From a bacterium BMS3Bbin14 (GTDB lineage: Bacteria > Desulfobacterota > Desulfobulbia > Desulfobulbales > Desulfobulbaceae), in NCBI GenBank assembly GCA_002897615.1, contig BDTX01000021.1:245044-309043 (forward strand): a stretch of 64,000 nt of DNA, in the 5' to 3' direction. Positions 63,861 to 64,000 of this stretch are shown here, one piece after another (position 1 is the first letter of the stretch; the number at the start of each line of letters is the position of its first letter). Below the pieces are notes generated by a model that worked only from the letters and a program-made list of their open reading frames with translations, did not search any database and was not told the DNA's origin. Position numbers and translations under genes: made by a program.

Positions 63861-64000
63861 ATAGAATTCACCAGCCTCTTTACCTTTGCCAATGTCCCCC
63901 TGGGACGATTCCGGACCTGGCTGGAACAGTCGGGCAATCTCGATGCCTACACGGACAAACTGGTCAACAGCTTCAATCCGGCAACGGTTGCCGGGCTCAT
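63861..64000 (+). pseudogene. Second, partial copy of arsS (runs off the window)
   Basis: From ATAGAATTCACC onwards the sequence matches arsS from 62072 with two mismatches near the left end, then is identical to the window edge (64000 equals 62211). The copy is exactly 1789 bp downstream. It lacks the 5' half of the gene, including the radical SAM cysteines, unless they were lost to the element that abuts it at 63852. The frame is open, and the SeC site would lie about 185 bp beyond the window. Confidence 0.9.

Overview
The window looks like chromosomal DNA from an anaerobic Desulfobacterota (former Deltaproteobacteria), most likely the Desulfobulbales. This is an inference from gene content: a selenocysteine tRNA, a GGGtGRT/NifU-like gene pair, LarC, arsenosugar-type genes, a long-form GAPDH, recCBD and a pilMNOP cluster with a split secretin. 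No 16S rRNA gene is present to confirm it. Most of the window is dense, GC-rich core genome. The less GC-rich, gene-poor stretches (about 29.0-32.5 kb and 60.2-64.0 kb) carry the accessory material.

Layout. 0-9.7 kb: a zinc-ribbon protein, tRNA-Leu, the glycolytic run gap-pgk-tpiA followed by secG (minus strand), queC, then pyrC, pyrB and lepB. 10-17.3 kb: a type IV pilus assembly operon (pilM, pilN, pilO, pilP), an AMIN/STN/TPR protein, a separate lipoprotein secretin and a second lipoprotein, closed by a strong terminator. 17.4-29 kb: secB, uvrA, a CoA-binding protein, glyQ (no glyS beside it), tRNA-Sec (selC), radA, a PilZ protein, a PIN-PhoH ATPase, an Xaa-Pro peptidase and several unrecognised small genes. 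29-32.5 kb: an accessory interval with a UPF0324 (YeiH-like) membrane transporter, flanked by a broken copy of the rsmB 3' end on one side and the intact rsmB on the other. 34-38 kb: an orphan amino-acid binding protein, and a LysR regulator with a NifU-like/GGGtGRT pair. 38-46.6 kb: recC-recB-recD. 46.8-60.2 kb: a hybrid histidine kinase, a CCG-domain Fe-S protein, a CcdA/TlpA-type redox pair, a decayed SNF2 helicase, tolC, plsY with a J-domain protein, a YkgJ-type protein, def-fmt-larC-pgpA. 60.3-64 kb: two PIN-type toxin-antitoxin pairs, an arsenosugar-type gene pair and a relic of a REP-associated transposase.

Three things stand out. (1) The arsS-like radical SAM gene appears to end early, but its stop is a UGA followed in frame by 16 codons and by a two-stem hairpin with a GG apical loop about 21 nt downstream. 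This is the layout of a bacterial selenocysteine site, and selC lies 40 kb away in the same window. (2) A family of short intergenic elements with 10-bp terminal inverted repeats (GAATCCGTGA/TCACGGATTC) occurs at least eight times. Its end supplies the stop codon of queC, and one copy sits between gap and pgk. (3) Two different genes (rsmB and arsS) each have a partial second copy on the far side of an accessory module, which suggests a recurrent duplication and insertion process.
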